Assembly: GCA_002794775.1 (NCBI GenBank)
Contig: NBAY01000006.1
Location: 930,001 to 994,000 of the forward strand
Direction of reading: 5' to 3'
From: Porodaedalea pini
Taxonomy: Eukaryota; Basidiomycota; Agaricomycetes; Hymenochaetales; Hymenochaetaceae
DNA length: 64,000 nt
In this document: in pieces, positions 37,694 through 49,303 of the stretch
Numbering within the stretch: the stretch's first letter is position 1
Layout of the letters: each line of letters begins with the position of its first letter
Program-made: the position numbers and the translations under genes
The notes under the pieces: model-generated
The model's database searches: none
What the model was told of the DNA's origin: nothing
The model's input: only the letters and a program-made list of their open reading frames with translations

Positions 37694-40022
37694 ATGATCC
37701 AGGGTGTTCCAACTTACGTCGCCAGTGTCGCTGTCCCAGCTGTGCTTGTGTTATGGCGACTTCTTGGTAGATGCTTAAGATCATATCTCACTCGAAGAAT
37801 GACGGTCCTGTACGATGTTCCGAACATAGGGAGTCCCAGGCCAGATGATAAGAGGATGAAAGGTGCTGCCGTGATTTGTGGGGGCAGGTGAGGACTGACG
37901 CGGTTCGAAGTCACATTTCGTCTCAGCTGTTCTTTTGAATGCTTATGTTGAAACAGTATCGCTGGACTCTGGGCTGCTCGTATTTGTGCAGACCACTTTG
38001 CAGAGGTTATCATCGTCGAGCCGGAAGCATGGTTGTCGACGGAAGACGGCACGACAGATATCTACAACGAGAAAGGGGTCCGGATGAAGGACCGCGGTCT
38101 ACACACGCGTACATGCGTTCCGCAATATCGGGCGCAACATGGTGAGCTGAATAAACAATTTTTTTTGATAGCATGTAATGTTTTTGATGGCCAGTGATCC
38201 CAGTCTTTCAACCTCTGGCACTAATTGCGTTGAGACAGTTGTTCCCTACCTTCGATGATGAAATTAGACGTGCGGATGGACGGTAGGTTCTGTCATCCTT
38301 GCTACTGTCCTCGATCGTAAAATGTTAACTCCGGCGTGGCTAGTATAACGGATGCCGAATATAATCTTCAGATCTTTGGGAGGATGATTCGTTCACCAGA
38401 CGTTGTCTACCCGAATGCAAGCTACTCCCAGTGCTTCTTCGTTACGCGCGAAACCTATGAACGCACTTTGAGGCGTCTTGTACTCGCCTATTCGACTCGG
38501 ATACGCTGGGTTGTAGGGACTGCGACTGGAGTGTCACCGGATGACGAAGACCAGACTTTACTCGCCTCCGTCACTGTTCGAGCAGAATCAGAGAGTGAAA
38601 AGATCATTCCAGCTTCTCTAGTTATTGGTGACTAGACTTGAATTCTACCTCTATAACTCTTTCTGAACGACGGTACATAAAGATTGCACGGGAGGATCTC
38701 AAGCAGGGCTCAAGTGGCTCAGACGCATCTATTCTGACTCAAGGTATACCTCCTTCCTCCAACATCATAATACTGTGCCTCGAGGAGCGCTTGCCTTCGA
38801 CGAAGACTTGAAGATAGAGTACAACACGATGCAACGTCACCGGAAGTTCCGTATTTTTGTCCCGCCGGATATGCGCTCACGTTTACCACTACCGAATGGA
38901 TATGACAATGCAGCGTGGTTGTACACGTACATACCTCGCCCTGGTCTCGAGCGCAAATTGTTCATGATCGAGCGAATGGAAGGACATCGCAGTGCGTGTG
39001 CTTTCCCGTCTGAGTTGTTGGACGTTAACTGACTCGAATGTGTTTTGCAGTCGAATGGGCATTCGGAGGGTGGGGAGATCCGCCGCTTCCCGAAGATTTT
39101 TCGGAGGTAAAAGACTGGCTTCGCAACATGGAAACCGACAAACCGATCCCCGACTGGATTTATGAGCTGGTAGATGTATTGCTCGAGATTAACGATGTCC
39201 ACGAGACGGAGCTCGGTAGATATCGTAAGCAAATCGTCTATCTGGGGGAGAGTATCAGCGCGTATAACTTGTACCGCAGCAAACTGCTCCTGGATTCGGT
39301 TTGAACGTGCCCCATACATTCCTTCGAACTTCGTGGCAATCGGAGATGCTGTCATGCGCGTGAACCCGACTTTTGGGTTAGTATCTTCTTGAAGCATGTT
39401 CCAGGGATTCCAACTACATTCTCATTCTTTCATTAAAGGCAAGGCTGCTCGAAGGCTGCAATTGGTGCCATCACCCTGGACAGCATGCTGAGAAAGCCAT
39501 CTCTGCTCAAATCGGAGTCTATTCCGACTGGCTTTGGGCGAGCATTCTTCAAAGTACACTCAGCTAAGATAGCTGGCACATGGTGAGGATGATGAAACAC
39601 AGACACGAGAGTGTATTAACGCAGTGACTTATCAGGGATGGGACTAAGCCTACAGGTCAGTTAACGACTCAAGATGAGTAGTGGCTTGCTAAAGTTTTCT
39701 CAGATTACCAGTGGGACACTACAACCCCTGTGAAGGGCGAGAAGCTTAGTGACGAGCGCATTACTGGCGGCGTGGTGGCCTTATTAATGCAGCTCGCCGG
39801 AACGGTGTGCCTTCTTGCTGTATAGAGCTCCTTAGACCGAGAAACTTATTATTGCTTTGACTTGCTTGCTTCGGGTTTTGCTTGTGGATACAGGATGATA
39901 GCATCAACTCCGCAGTGTGGCATGTCCGCACATTCCTCGCGCCACCTACGGATCTCGTGCATCCGTTTATCCTCGTGAAGGTGCTCTCATTATATGTACG
40001 ACAGCGGTTGGGCTGGGCATGA
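37694..40022 (+). CDS. FAD-dependent oxidoreductase (PHBH-fold monooxygenase-like), membrane-anchored
   Basis: This is a flavoprotein of the FAD/NAD(P)-binding fold expanded in basidiomycetes; the substrate is unknown. An N-terminal hydrophobic helix (YVASVAVPAVLVLWRLLG) could anchor it in the ER. The Rossmann loop is KGAAVICGGSIAGLWAARIC, split by an intron after GG, with EVIIVEPE as the second strand. The fold-typical GD motif is FVAIGDAVMRVNPTFGQGCS (39330-39440), which binds the ribityl chain. Exons from about 38330 to 39300 carry the substrate domain (for example NAAWLYTYIPRPGLERKLF). It ends VRQRLGWA at TGA 40020-40022. About nine exons are present; junctions near 38140, 38280 and 39230 were not resolved to the base. 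Confidence 0.8.
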
Positions 40023-41929
40023 ACGTAGTTAGTTGAGACTGTACTTCAGATTTTTTGAATAGTAGTCATAATATAGCATGAACTCCTTGTTCTAATGAAG
40101 CGTATTTGAGTCCAGAGAGCTGCCATACTTTACTTGTTGATTCCAGGCTCTTCAGGCTTTCGCAAATGGCTAGGAAACTGAGTTCGTCCGAAACGCTTTA
40201 GAGTATCCTCAGCCAGTTTGTTCCTTGCGTGGGATACAATCAGAAATGAACGGCTAGCTTCAATGTGTTATTGAGAACGTGTATGATTAGATATATGTTC
40301 AAGGTAACTATATCTGATTTTTGATGCTTCTTATCTATAATCATACTTCTTTCTGACCTTCGATGTCTGGACATCTTTTATTACCTTCTACGCGATCAGT
40401 AGAAATGGCCGATAAACTTCATGTGCAAACTTAGCAGAACTGGCTCAAGGTCCTCAGAGGCCACGATAGATGAGATCTGCTCCATTCAAATGCTGGAAGT
40501 GCTCAAGTTTTGAGCTTTTCTCTTGACATCAGCTGTAAATGGGCGTCGCCTCCGTGATACAAATTGAAAGCAGGCAAAAAAAAATATTCGAAACTCTTAC
40601 TATTATCTAGTTTCATAAGCCATTGTATATCTTCCCCGCCTGTCCGAGTTCCGTCGCCTTGGTCGAGAACCTTTCCTTGTTTTCCGCGGACCAATCGAGT
40701 GGTGGTTTGGACGTGTGTTTTTCAGCTTTGCCCTCGTTTTCCTTGATAGTCCATTCCTTGACAGCTCTGGCGAGCTCGAGCAAATGTGACGTTGCTTAGA
40801 AGTTCCAGGGGTTGCGGCGCGACTTAGTAGAGTTGTCAACCACTTGTTGCTGAGATCGCAAACAAGAGCAAAGGATATAGGGGAAGCAGCCGCCGAGAGG
40901 CCGAGACTTGGCGCACTAAGTCCTCGGATGGACATTATGGACATCCCTGTTTCAGTGCTTTATGACTCATGTTGCAAACATGATAAAGGGGTTGTAGCAA
41001 ATTAAGAGCCAAGCAGGACATGTGCATAGGAAAGTTGCTCTCTTCAGCGGCCCGCGCGCCTCATGAGAGGGAGGTCGGCACATACAGCAAACCATTCTGC
41101 AGTGAATGCATATGCAAAGCTGTACATCTGCAAAGGCGACAGGCAATCTGCTTCCTAATAGGACTCGGGTGGAACCTGAGAAATACGTACACAAGCTTTA
41201 GACATTTCTGTCTGGCATTCCAAAGGAGTAATTATAAGAGACTTCTGCAATAGAAAGGAATCACATAAAGTAACAGGACCGAGACATCGGGCTCTTGAGG
41301 TGAATGCACAGACGAGATCAGTTTTGTTCTGTACTGCGCGCAGCAAGTAGTGTCTTCCGTTTTTCTTGATGTCTGCGGAAAGCAGTACATACCTGAGCAT
41401 CGAAGCCTGCGGAAACCTGTGCATGGACGGCTGCGCAGAACTTGAACGTGACAGTGACAGTCGTCGATTATTCCCTTTTCCTTTCCTTTATCTTTTCCGC
41501 CCTCGTCTCGCGAAGAAAAAGAGTGAACAGCGTACGCTAGTAGTAGTACTGACGGCGGACCGCCGAAAGCAAGATCAACGGAGGCACGGACTCGGAAGAG
41601 GAGCAAGTTGTGGAGTCCGATTTCCGGATTTGGTATGTGACGTCTTTCTCATAAGCGAACAACTGAACTTTGCCTTTTGCGTAAGGGACCTACGTCACTT
41701 TTCTCACGGCTGCTAGTTTGTACATAGACCGAGACATGCAAAGATATAAGGTCCTCCGGCTCTCGCGTGGAGCGTTTGCGATCTTCTCTCAACCCCCCTC
41801 GTCCATTCGTCCATCTTGTAAGTTGTACCTGCTGCTCGTCGTACCGTACGCTCTCTAAGACTACTTTACCATAGTACCGACGCCTCGGCGACAACCCTTA
41901 GCACACGCCCTCTCACGAACGTAGCTGCA
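40023..41929. other. intergenic region (1.9 kb)
   Basis: No exon is supported. Open frames at 40603-40944 and 41232-41606 (minus) and 41366-41716 (plus) overlap each other and lack family features. The last 200 bp is the PalI-family promoter and leader. Confidence 0.4.
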
Positions 41930-42566
41930 ATGGCTTCACCAGCGATCCCAGGTCTCTTCTTCTGTTTCGCTGCTTGTGTACTCTTGGTTTTTGTATCCGT
42001 TTCCTCACCGACATGGGAGAAAATCTCTTTCCTTAATGTCAACAATGGCGGATCCATGATTCATTTCGGTGTTTTTGGTTACACTGGCTCAGGAACGCAC
42101 ATCGGCTACCAGTTCCCTTCCAGTCTTGGGTGAGCATGATGGTTTTTCATTTCAATTCTTTAGAAGATCGACTTACTCGTCTTCCCCCAGGGCCGACAAT
42201 CTTAATACCGGCGTGCTGCATAATCTTACCAAGGTGCTCATCCTGCACCCCATCGCAGCGGGTCTTTCAGGTCTTGCTGTTATCTTCGGGCTTTGCGGCG
42301 CGGGTTACCACCGCGCGGGGACGATCCTTATGTCGCTCGCAGCGCTGCTCGCCTTCCTCGTCACTCTCGTCGCATGGGTCATCGATATGGTCCTATTCGG
42401 CATTGCGCGTCATCGCATACGTGATGCACAGAACTCAGACGGCGCTGCGCAGTATGGCAATGCGAATTGGTTGACGCTCGGTGCACTCGTTGCGCTCGCA
42501 CTCGCGTTCTGTGTCGGCACGTGCGGCAGTTTCGGCCGCTACAGGAGGAGGGACAACCGTGTTTAA
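41930..42566 (+). CDS. SUR7/PalI (Rim9-like) family membrane protein
   Basis: This is a four-TM protein of the SUR7/PalI family, members of which act in plasma-membrane eisosomes or ambient-pH signalling. Exons 41930..42129 and 42191..42566 give 191 residues. TM1 is GLFFCFAACVLLVFVSV. An extracellular loop follows (FGVFGYTGSGTHIGYQ), in which PalI-type Cys are replaced. TM2 lies in PIAAGLSGLAVIFGLCGAGY, TM3 in LMSLAALLAFLVTLVAWVID and TM4 in LTLGALVALALAFCVGTCGS. The tail is short and basic. It is shorter than PalI proteins with long C-termini, so a Rim9/PalI pH-sensing role is possible but not established. Confidence 0.8.
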
Positions 42567-43653
42567 ACGAGTCTGTGTTGCTCGCCTCCTCTCCATTTTC
42601 CGTACATACCCATACCTTTTACTCCCCCATTTCATCCAACGTCACTTAACGAATGCTTTTTCTGACTTTGATGGACTGTTAACCAAGTACCTTACATGTA
42701 CGCTTTAAGTTGGCTACTCATTTCTCGCTCATCTATACGTTCATCTATTCTATTCACCCGATATACGTCCTCTCACTATCAACGTAGTCGAGTTTATAGC
42801 GATGAATGTACTTACCCTTCCTTTCAAAGTTACGAGTCTTTGACGGATATCTTGTTCGAATTTCAGACCACTCGATGACGTCAGCACCCATTAAAGAAGC
42901 ATTTATGTAACTACAATTGTCGCCCAGTAATTTTATGCAGAAAAACTGGACGCGAAAAGGTCAAGAGCAATTTTGTGAGTCTAACATCTAGGATCTGTAT
43001 GACATGTAATTTTTCCGTGCCAGTGAGTATTAATATTCGCATGGCGTTCTAGCATGCCATTGATAAAAAATCCGTTCCGCACGCTCGCGAAGATCATGCC
43101 AGTGGCTTGTTGCTGGCTGATCTCTGCCAGCTTCAATATCTGACAAGGGACACCGATTGCTGGCGGACCCACCTTGACTCGCTTGAATGTCACGTCTGGA
43201 TTCACATCAAGGATATACGTCTTCGTAATCCACTTGTTGCACACAGAGTGAGCAGTCGACACACTGTTGCTATTATGTGCTGGCGACATACGAAGTCGGC
43301 TCGACGCCGCATTTGATACATTTCCGACTTAGAAGTAAGATAAGACATATGCATGAATCCTCGCATGCATGGAAGAGGAGGGAAACAGGACTCTACACTC
43401 ATCTAGTGACATTGTTTCAAGCTCGGAAGCGATTACGGCTTGGGCCGGTGCTTATTCAAAGATCGGTTGCTGGTACTAGCGTCTGGCAATGCAAGTGTTG
43501 ATCACATAGTGACTCTCCTGGTTGATACTCCTTGATCAATGCCTGTCCTTAGCTCATGTCAAACGCTTCTGCTGGCCGCTCAGCCTGTCCAGATGGGAGT
43601 GCTGATTGCATGGTCGTGCTACACTAAGGATCAGAAATCTAGTCTGATGAGGG
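42567..43653. other. intergenic region (1.1 kb)
   Basis: This is the 3' flank of the PalI-family gene, which is T/C-rich to about 42830, followed by the distal promoter of the M43 peptidase. No gene is recognised. Confidence 0.45.
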
Positions 43654-43660
43654 TATAAAA
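43654..43660 (+). promoter_or_regulatory. TATA box of the M43 peptidase gene
   Basis: TATAAAA lies 98 bp before the start codon, followed by a pyrimidine-rich leader (43690-43755). This spacing is typical of strongly regulated fungal secreted-enzyme genes. Confidence 0.6.
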
Positions 43661-43757
43661 GCCAGATGAATTTATTTGGTTCAAACTCCATCCGCTCTAT
43701 TTCTTCGCAGCAGGATAGCAAAGCTCTCTTCCCCCAGTTTCTCACCTGTACTTCAGC

Positions 43758-45025
43758 ATGCTCCACTTCACGTCCCTCACTCTGGCCATTTGCCTTGGCG
43801 TCGTCTCTACCGCGATTGCCGGCCCTGTCAACGGCACTGGGTCCACTATGTGAGCGTTCTCGTTCATCTTCCACACCAAACTTAAGGTTAAACGTAGTTA
43901 CTTTTATCAGATCATTCTGCGGTACTGATATCGCGCACGACAAGATGGCGTCTGCGGAGAAGGACTTCCAAGCAAAGCTCGCTAAGGATAAGAATACGAC
44001 TGTCGGACATACGCTGAAGGCCAACATCGCGACCATCCCTGTGTATTGGAACGTCATTTACGCAGACTCTTCCTTCGATGGAGGGAATGTCCCGTACGCA
44101 GCAGACACCTTCTTACATAGTCAATCTTATTGAGATTTCGCCTTCAGCGACCAGATGATTCAAAACCAGATCAACGTTGTTAACCAAGGGTTCCAGGGCA
44201 CCGGCGTTCAATTCCAGCTCGTGGGCCTGCGGCGCGTCCAGAACGCATACTGGTTTAATAACGTCGACCCCAACACGGCGCAGCCTCAGTACGACATGAA
44301 GAGTCAGCTGCGGTACAACAGCTATGGCCCCGCCGCGCTGAATATCTACTCGCTTGGTCTGAATAACATCCAGCGTCCGGGGATTCTTGGTTATGCGGCG
44401 TTCCCAGAGGACTTCAACAAAAACCCGGTCAATGACGGTATTCTCATTCGGTATTCGACCCTCCCGGGAGGAAATAGCCCTGGTAACAACCTCGGAAGAG
44501 TGAGTTGGACCTGTAGAGCTTGTAGATGCTGCATTAGGGGCTTATACGTGTTATTCAGGTTCTGACTCACGAAATCGGTCACTGGGTCGGCCTTTACCAC
44601 ACCTTCCAGCCTGTCAGTTGTCACATACTACACACTCGTGCTTTCGACTCACTTAACCTTTTCATATATAATACAGCCCAACGACTACACGACTGTCCGC
44701 TCTTCCTTTGAACTTCTTACTTCATAGTTCATATGGCTAAATATTGATTCTAGGGATGCGATGGCCAGGGTGATTATGTCGATGACACCCCAGCGGAAGC
44801 AAGTCCGGCAAGCGGGTGCCCGACCGGCCGCGACACCTGCAGCGGCGGCGGAGTCGATCCCATCAGTAGGTTCACATGATTCAATTCATCGAACCTCATC
44901 TGATTTAAATGTATGCAGACAACTTCATGGACTATACGGTCGACCAGTGCAGAAACCAGTACACGCCGGGACAGGCACAGCGTCTCCAGAACCAGATCTA
45001 CTACTACCGTGGCATCTCCAGCTAA
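43758..45025 (+). CDS. Secreted zinc metallopeptidase, M43 (pappalysin/cytophagalysin) family
   Basis: This is an extracellular protease of the M43 metzincin family found widely in filamentous fungi. Exons 43758..43849, 43911..44093, 44148..44499, 44559..44612, 44754..44865 and 44919..45025 join in frame for 299 residues. A signal peptide is clear ([20 protein letters not shown], then AGP). The catalytic zinc motif [11 protein letters not shown] begins just after intron 3 (about 44570-44600). The Met-turn is NFMDYT (about 44920), and Cys-rich segments [13 protein letters not shown] and GCPTGRDTC match M43B structure. The 141-nt intron between 44612 and 44754 is longer than the others and might hide a small exon. 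All catalytic elements are present. Confidence 0.88.
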
Positions 45026-45238
45026 GCTCTCCCGCTTTTTAATTGGTTATGAAGGATTGTGGCTAGGGAGTGTGTGGACCTCAAGCAGGCTTGTTTGTGC
45101 TCACGAGGAGCCATGTGGTTTCATTGTCGTTTTATAGTTGCATGGCTATCGAATTCAATGTAATTTCTTGTGTCGTGAATGCGTCTATTATAGAGTTTCG
45201 AAGGAGCCCCTGTACCTTTTGGCCCGGAAACGGTCTTA

Positions 45239-45350
45239 GTGTGGGGATCGGCATTGCGCGTTAGAAAAGCGTGCCTCGTTTTTTTTAGTCGGAGTGTAAA
45301 TACGCACCTAATATAGAAATTTGTGGCAACGCGTTTGTCGAAAGTTTCGT
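45239..45350 (+). repeat. left terminal inverted repeat region of the transposon
   Basis: The outer 19 bases match the right end with two single-base gaps, and homology continues discontinuously for about 110 bp to the TTTGTCGAAAGTTT block. Confidence 0.7.
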
Positions 45351-45511
45351 GAGACCGCATAAAATTACTAGAAATTCTGCCGGCGGTTCCCCGGACAGAA
45401 TCTGTCGAAATTAAGTTGTGGGGTGTGTAATGAGAAGCCCCGAGGGAAAGTTTTCGAGGTCGATCAGTCGATTACATGCTTCTGCCGCCGCTTATTCGCC
45501 CGGCAGCGGCA

Positions 45512-48500
45512 CTAAGAATTATCTACAGGATTACTAGTACAAACCGAGTTATCATACCTATCTAATGCATTAAGTAGTTCTAATAATTTATCTGCCTTTT
45601 TCTTTAGTTTACCATCTATGGGTATCTGGGTATCTATTGTCCTAAGTTTGTCCAATTGTTCCTTCAACTGCAGCACAGTCATTTTTTTCACAAGCTCTCG
45701 ATTGCACTGGATAACGATCGCATCGACTCGTTCTTGTCTTTCTGACTTCTTCTGGGCTCGAGCTTCATCCTTCTGTTGTTTTTTGGCTATATCCTCCATG
45801 TGCTCCTCAAAAATCTCTCGGCGGCGTTTTTTTTCGAGTCCCATGGCGTCCCTGTCCCGTGCTTCCCTCCAGAGGAACGCCTTGTGCTCATGCCCGGTAA
45901 GCTTCGCGTCCATAAATTCCTGCATATCATTTCATCTAAATTTGAATATTGCGTTGAATAGTTTCAAGGTTCCCGTTGGATTTTTTTGAGCGAAAACTCT
46001 GTAAGCTCCAAGCGCTCCTTCGTTTGCATTGTTAGTCGGTGGCATCCACGCAAGCTCCCGCTCCCCCTCGGTAAGTGCAGCGATTGATCCATCATCTGCG
46101 AATTCTGATGTAAAACGTTCCCATGTGTTTAACGCACCAGAAAGAAAAGCTTTGAAGATTTCTTCGAGGTGAGGAAGCCGCAAAGCCATTCTATGAATCG
46201 CGCTGACCGCATCATCTCGATTCCAGCTCGAATAGCCATTCATTGTCGCTACACGTGGGTCTGACTCGGAAGAGAGGATAAGCTGAGGTTCGTCTATGAG
46301 CTTTTTTATGTGGGTTTTGACTTTTTGCTGCAGCGGGCCAAGATCAAGCGCGTTCGTGTGCGTGAGTCCAGTGCCGCGAATGGATGAAATATATGAAAAC
46401 AAGACGGCTTCTTGGTAAAGCGCGAGGGCAGCAAGCTCTGTGATAGTCGGAATGTCCTCAAGACCCTTCAGAACATTTGATTCGAGGTGATTCAAGGTAC
46501 GCTTCTCTTTTCTGTCTCGAATATAGTGCATATAGTCAACATAGTAGTCCAGATCTGCCAGAAGATCAGCCGCCGCTTGGAGATAGGAGCTGTACCGAGT
46601 GTTGGAGGTATCAGAGAATGTAAAAATACGTCCAGTGGTGAATCTTGCGTTGTCTCTGAACATATGTTGCTGACCTTTCTTGTCATCTTTGTGGTTAAAC
46701 AGCGCACCGGCGAGGCTAGCAAGCTTGACGGTGCCTCCCGTAGTAGCTTCTCGAGCTCATTTCTCTGCAGCACTCTCCTCATTTCCCTGGCCTTCCGCAA
46801 GCTCAAGGACGGCCGCGTTATCGTGGTTCGCGAGCCCAATGGGTGAAATACCGAGCTCCTTCCATTTCTCCCGCATCCCTGAATCGCCACCTTTGACGGC
46901 ATTTAGGTCTTTGTGCATATCACACCCGGTCCAGATGAACAACTTCAAGCGGTGCCTCTCCTCCTCCGAAAGCGCAAGGTACGCCTCTCCAGCAAAGGTC
47001 TCTGATATTTGATTCATCATCGCTAACTCCTTCTCCGCTTGTTCTTGTGCACTCAGGTTATTCCATATGGACTCGCCGCCAAGCTCGGTGATCAGGGACA
47101 CTTTAGCGTCTGAGATAAGATCATCGTGCTCCTCCAGCCTTTTGGAAAAGAGACAATGTGCGCCGAGGCCCTGCATCGAAAGCTCTTCTTTCCACCCGGC
47201 AAGCAAGCGATGCTTCGCCTTCTGGTCTTTGGCGTGGTCCCCGTGCGAACCTGCGTACTTCATGGCCAGGAACGCGTCGTCAAACGGCTGCTCCGGCAGC
47301 TCGGTCATCGAAGCCAGGGGGCTTTTCTTGAAGGTATTGATGATGTCGTCAAGACAAGTAAGATCACCTTGTTTCTGAGTTTCGGACCGATGATTTGCTG
47401 ACATTCGGACTCCAGCAAAGCAAACCTTATGTTTGACGGCCTCGAGAGCAGCCGAATCCAAGGAATGTTCGGTGGAGATGGAGGTCGGAGAGGATGAGGA
47501 AGCCTTGCTTTTCAGGTACGTTTTGGATGCTTGAAGATTGATATGAAACGACTCGAAATTCTGATTCTTATTGCTCGTTCCGTCTCCTCCTGTAGTAAAG
47601 CCTATAAATGTGAGTATATGCGCTGCATTTCAGCTTCGCTTTTTTAGATCAACTTACCTGGTGTTTGAAGGAGTTCGTAGCCTAGTTGTATATCAACAGC
47701 TACGTCTCCTTCACCCAAAATCCGGCTGACCGTTCGCTGACTCGGCGAGCAGATTTTTTTCTTAGACTTCGAGATTTTCGTCCCAAGGAAAGAAGAAGTG
47801 AACTGGACGAATGCCTCGACGACCTTGCCGGCGTTTGAGGTAGGACAACTGAGTAGAACGAGACAGCAGACGAGCGAACGAACAGGTGATGTATAGATTC
47901 CTTTTTCCGTGAGTTTTATTGTCTTTCGAGCAGTTGACCTGAAGCTTTTTAGATCTTGAATGCATCTCCGGGCTCGTGCAAGATGCATACGAATGGCCCG
48001 GCCATATTTTTGAGAGCGTAAGAGTCGTTTCTGTAAGTTATCATTCCGTCGACTATATGCATCTGTTTCTAACTTTGTTTCAGCTTGCAGCTTTCCTAGA
48101 CGATCCCCAGCGTCCCGAAGCTCGTTATTGGTAAAATCGAGCGACCGACGAACAGCAGCGATCTGCGCTTCCAACGAAGTGAGTTTCGTCTGGTACTCTT
48201 CTGCCTGAGCCCCTAAAAGCTTGTTCTTGCGTCTCAGGCTTGAGATAACGGCTCCAAAGCACTTGGCAGACCTCCGAGCGGCATAAAGGCCAGAAGAAGT
48301 GGAAGAAATTCGGTTCTGGGCTTTGTCAAGACGGCCGGTGGTCAAAATAAGTGAGTTTTTCAGCGATTGAAGCTCCAGGCATTTAGTACTGATGTCTTCC
48401 TGTAGGTGTTCGATTGTTGAGTGAAGGTCATTGATGAGTTCGGCTTGTGAGATGGTGAGGTTTTGATGTTCGGTGAGTTGCTGGTTTGTTTCCTTCAATT

Positions 48501-48684
48501 CGGCCGTCAGGCCTTTGATTCGTTCTGTGGCTGACCGGGTATATCTAGGCATTGAACCTGTTCTACGCACGCCACTACGTGTACCAGAACCGCTGTGAGT
48601 CACTTCCGTGCCAGGAGGCGAACATCGATTCTGGCAGGCTTTCTGCAGCGCCGCCACCCACTGCTGGGCTGCTAATTTCGACAT
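45512..48684 (-). pseudogene. DDE-like transposase with N-terminal coiled coil, two in-frame TGA stops
   Basis: Exon 1 (48684..47658) and exon 2 (47601..45512) form one continuous frame of 1039 codons interrupted only by TGA at 46757-46759 and 45932-45934. The N-terminal third is strongly helical coiled coil (for example LTAELKETNQQLTEHQ). Candidate catalytic acids are the Asp of GGDGTS right after the intron (about 47590), the Asp of IWTGCDMHKDLN (about 46910-46935) and the Glu of NNANEGALGAYR (about 46005-46035), an arrangement like DDE transposases. The C-terminus is charged and coiled (RREIFEEHMEDIAKKQQ). It fills the element at 45239-49239. Each TGA could derive from one CGA (Arg) codon, so the copy appears recently inactivated. 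Assignment as transposase is inference from context and these motifs. Confidence 0.7.
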
Positions 48685-49150
48685 CTCTGGATTAAAAATT
48701 GCGCGGTAAGTAGTCTGTACGCATTTTTATACTGTATACTCACAATAATATGTGTATTCCGCGGTCCATTGGCTCGTGTTGCAGAGCTGAAATGAGACGA
48801 CGCGACAACGTGATGCCTATATGCTATCACGTGGGCGCTATTTTCTATCTTTCGGCCCTCGTCTTTCAGAATCCATCGACAATACATCATCTCGAAAGTC
48901 ATTATTTTTTCTATTGCAATATATTTCTTTCATGATAAACATGAATCGTCCGTAAGGAATTTTTCTAAAAAAATTTATTCACTGAGAAACAAGTGATTCT
49001 CCCAGCAAGTTAACAATATCTTGATTAATTTTTCACTTACTAAAAATCCGTCTTGGACAATTCAAGATATATTCCGAATATATTATTTACAGCTTTTTAC
49101 TTATTTCTTTTTGAGCTGAGGAAGGAGGAAGCGTAGCTACAGAAACGAAG

Positions 49151-49239
49151 GAAAACTTTCGACACAAATTGACGCGCGGCACGACGCGCCAGGGGCCGTG
49201 GGAACGCACGCCTTTAACTCGAGCAATGCCGACCCCCAC
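49151..49239 (-). repeat. right terminal inverted repeat region of the transposon
   Basis: This is the inverted counterpart of 45239-45350, with the same order of blocks (terminus, GCGTGC block, TTTGTGTCGAAAGTTT). Confidence 0.7.
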
Positions 49240-49303
49240 TTAGTGGAGGCTAGTCAGACGTTCAACTCGTCCACTGGCACTGATAATTTGCCTATTGCTA
49301 TAT

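Larger units (their letters stand above)
45236..49242 (-). mobile_element. 4.0-kb DNA transposon with TTA target-site duplication and imperfect TIRs
   Basis: The element spans 45239-49239. TTA is present on both sides (45236-45238 and 49240-49242). The two ends are inverted copies: left GTGTGGGGATCGGCATTGC (45239 onward) and right, read on the minus strand from 49239, GTGGGGGTCGGCATTGC. Similarity continues inward through a GCGTGC block. An internal pair also matches, TTTGTCGAAAGTTT at 45333-45347 and TTTGTGTCGAAAGTTT at about 49155-49170 (minus). One large gene fills the interior. A 3-bp T-W-A duplication is known for PIF/Harbinger, but the protein does not look like that family to me, so superfamily is left open. 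Confidence 0.75.

Noticed and set aside
40503..41716. Open frames in the 40-41.9 kb spacer
   Set aside because: Both strands carry similar-length frames with no motifs, consistent with chance.
45236..49242. Classification of the TTA element as CACTA (CMC)
   Set aside because: A CACTA string occurs only across the right flank on the minus strand and has no partner at the left end, so it is not a terminus.
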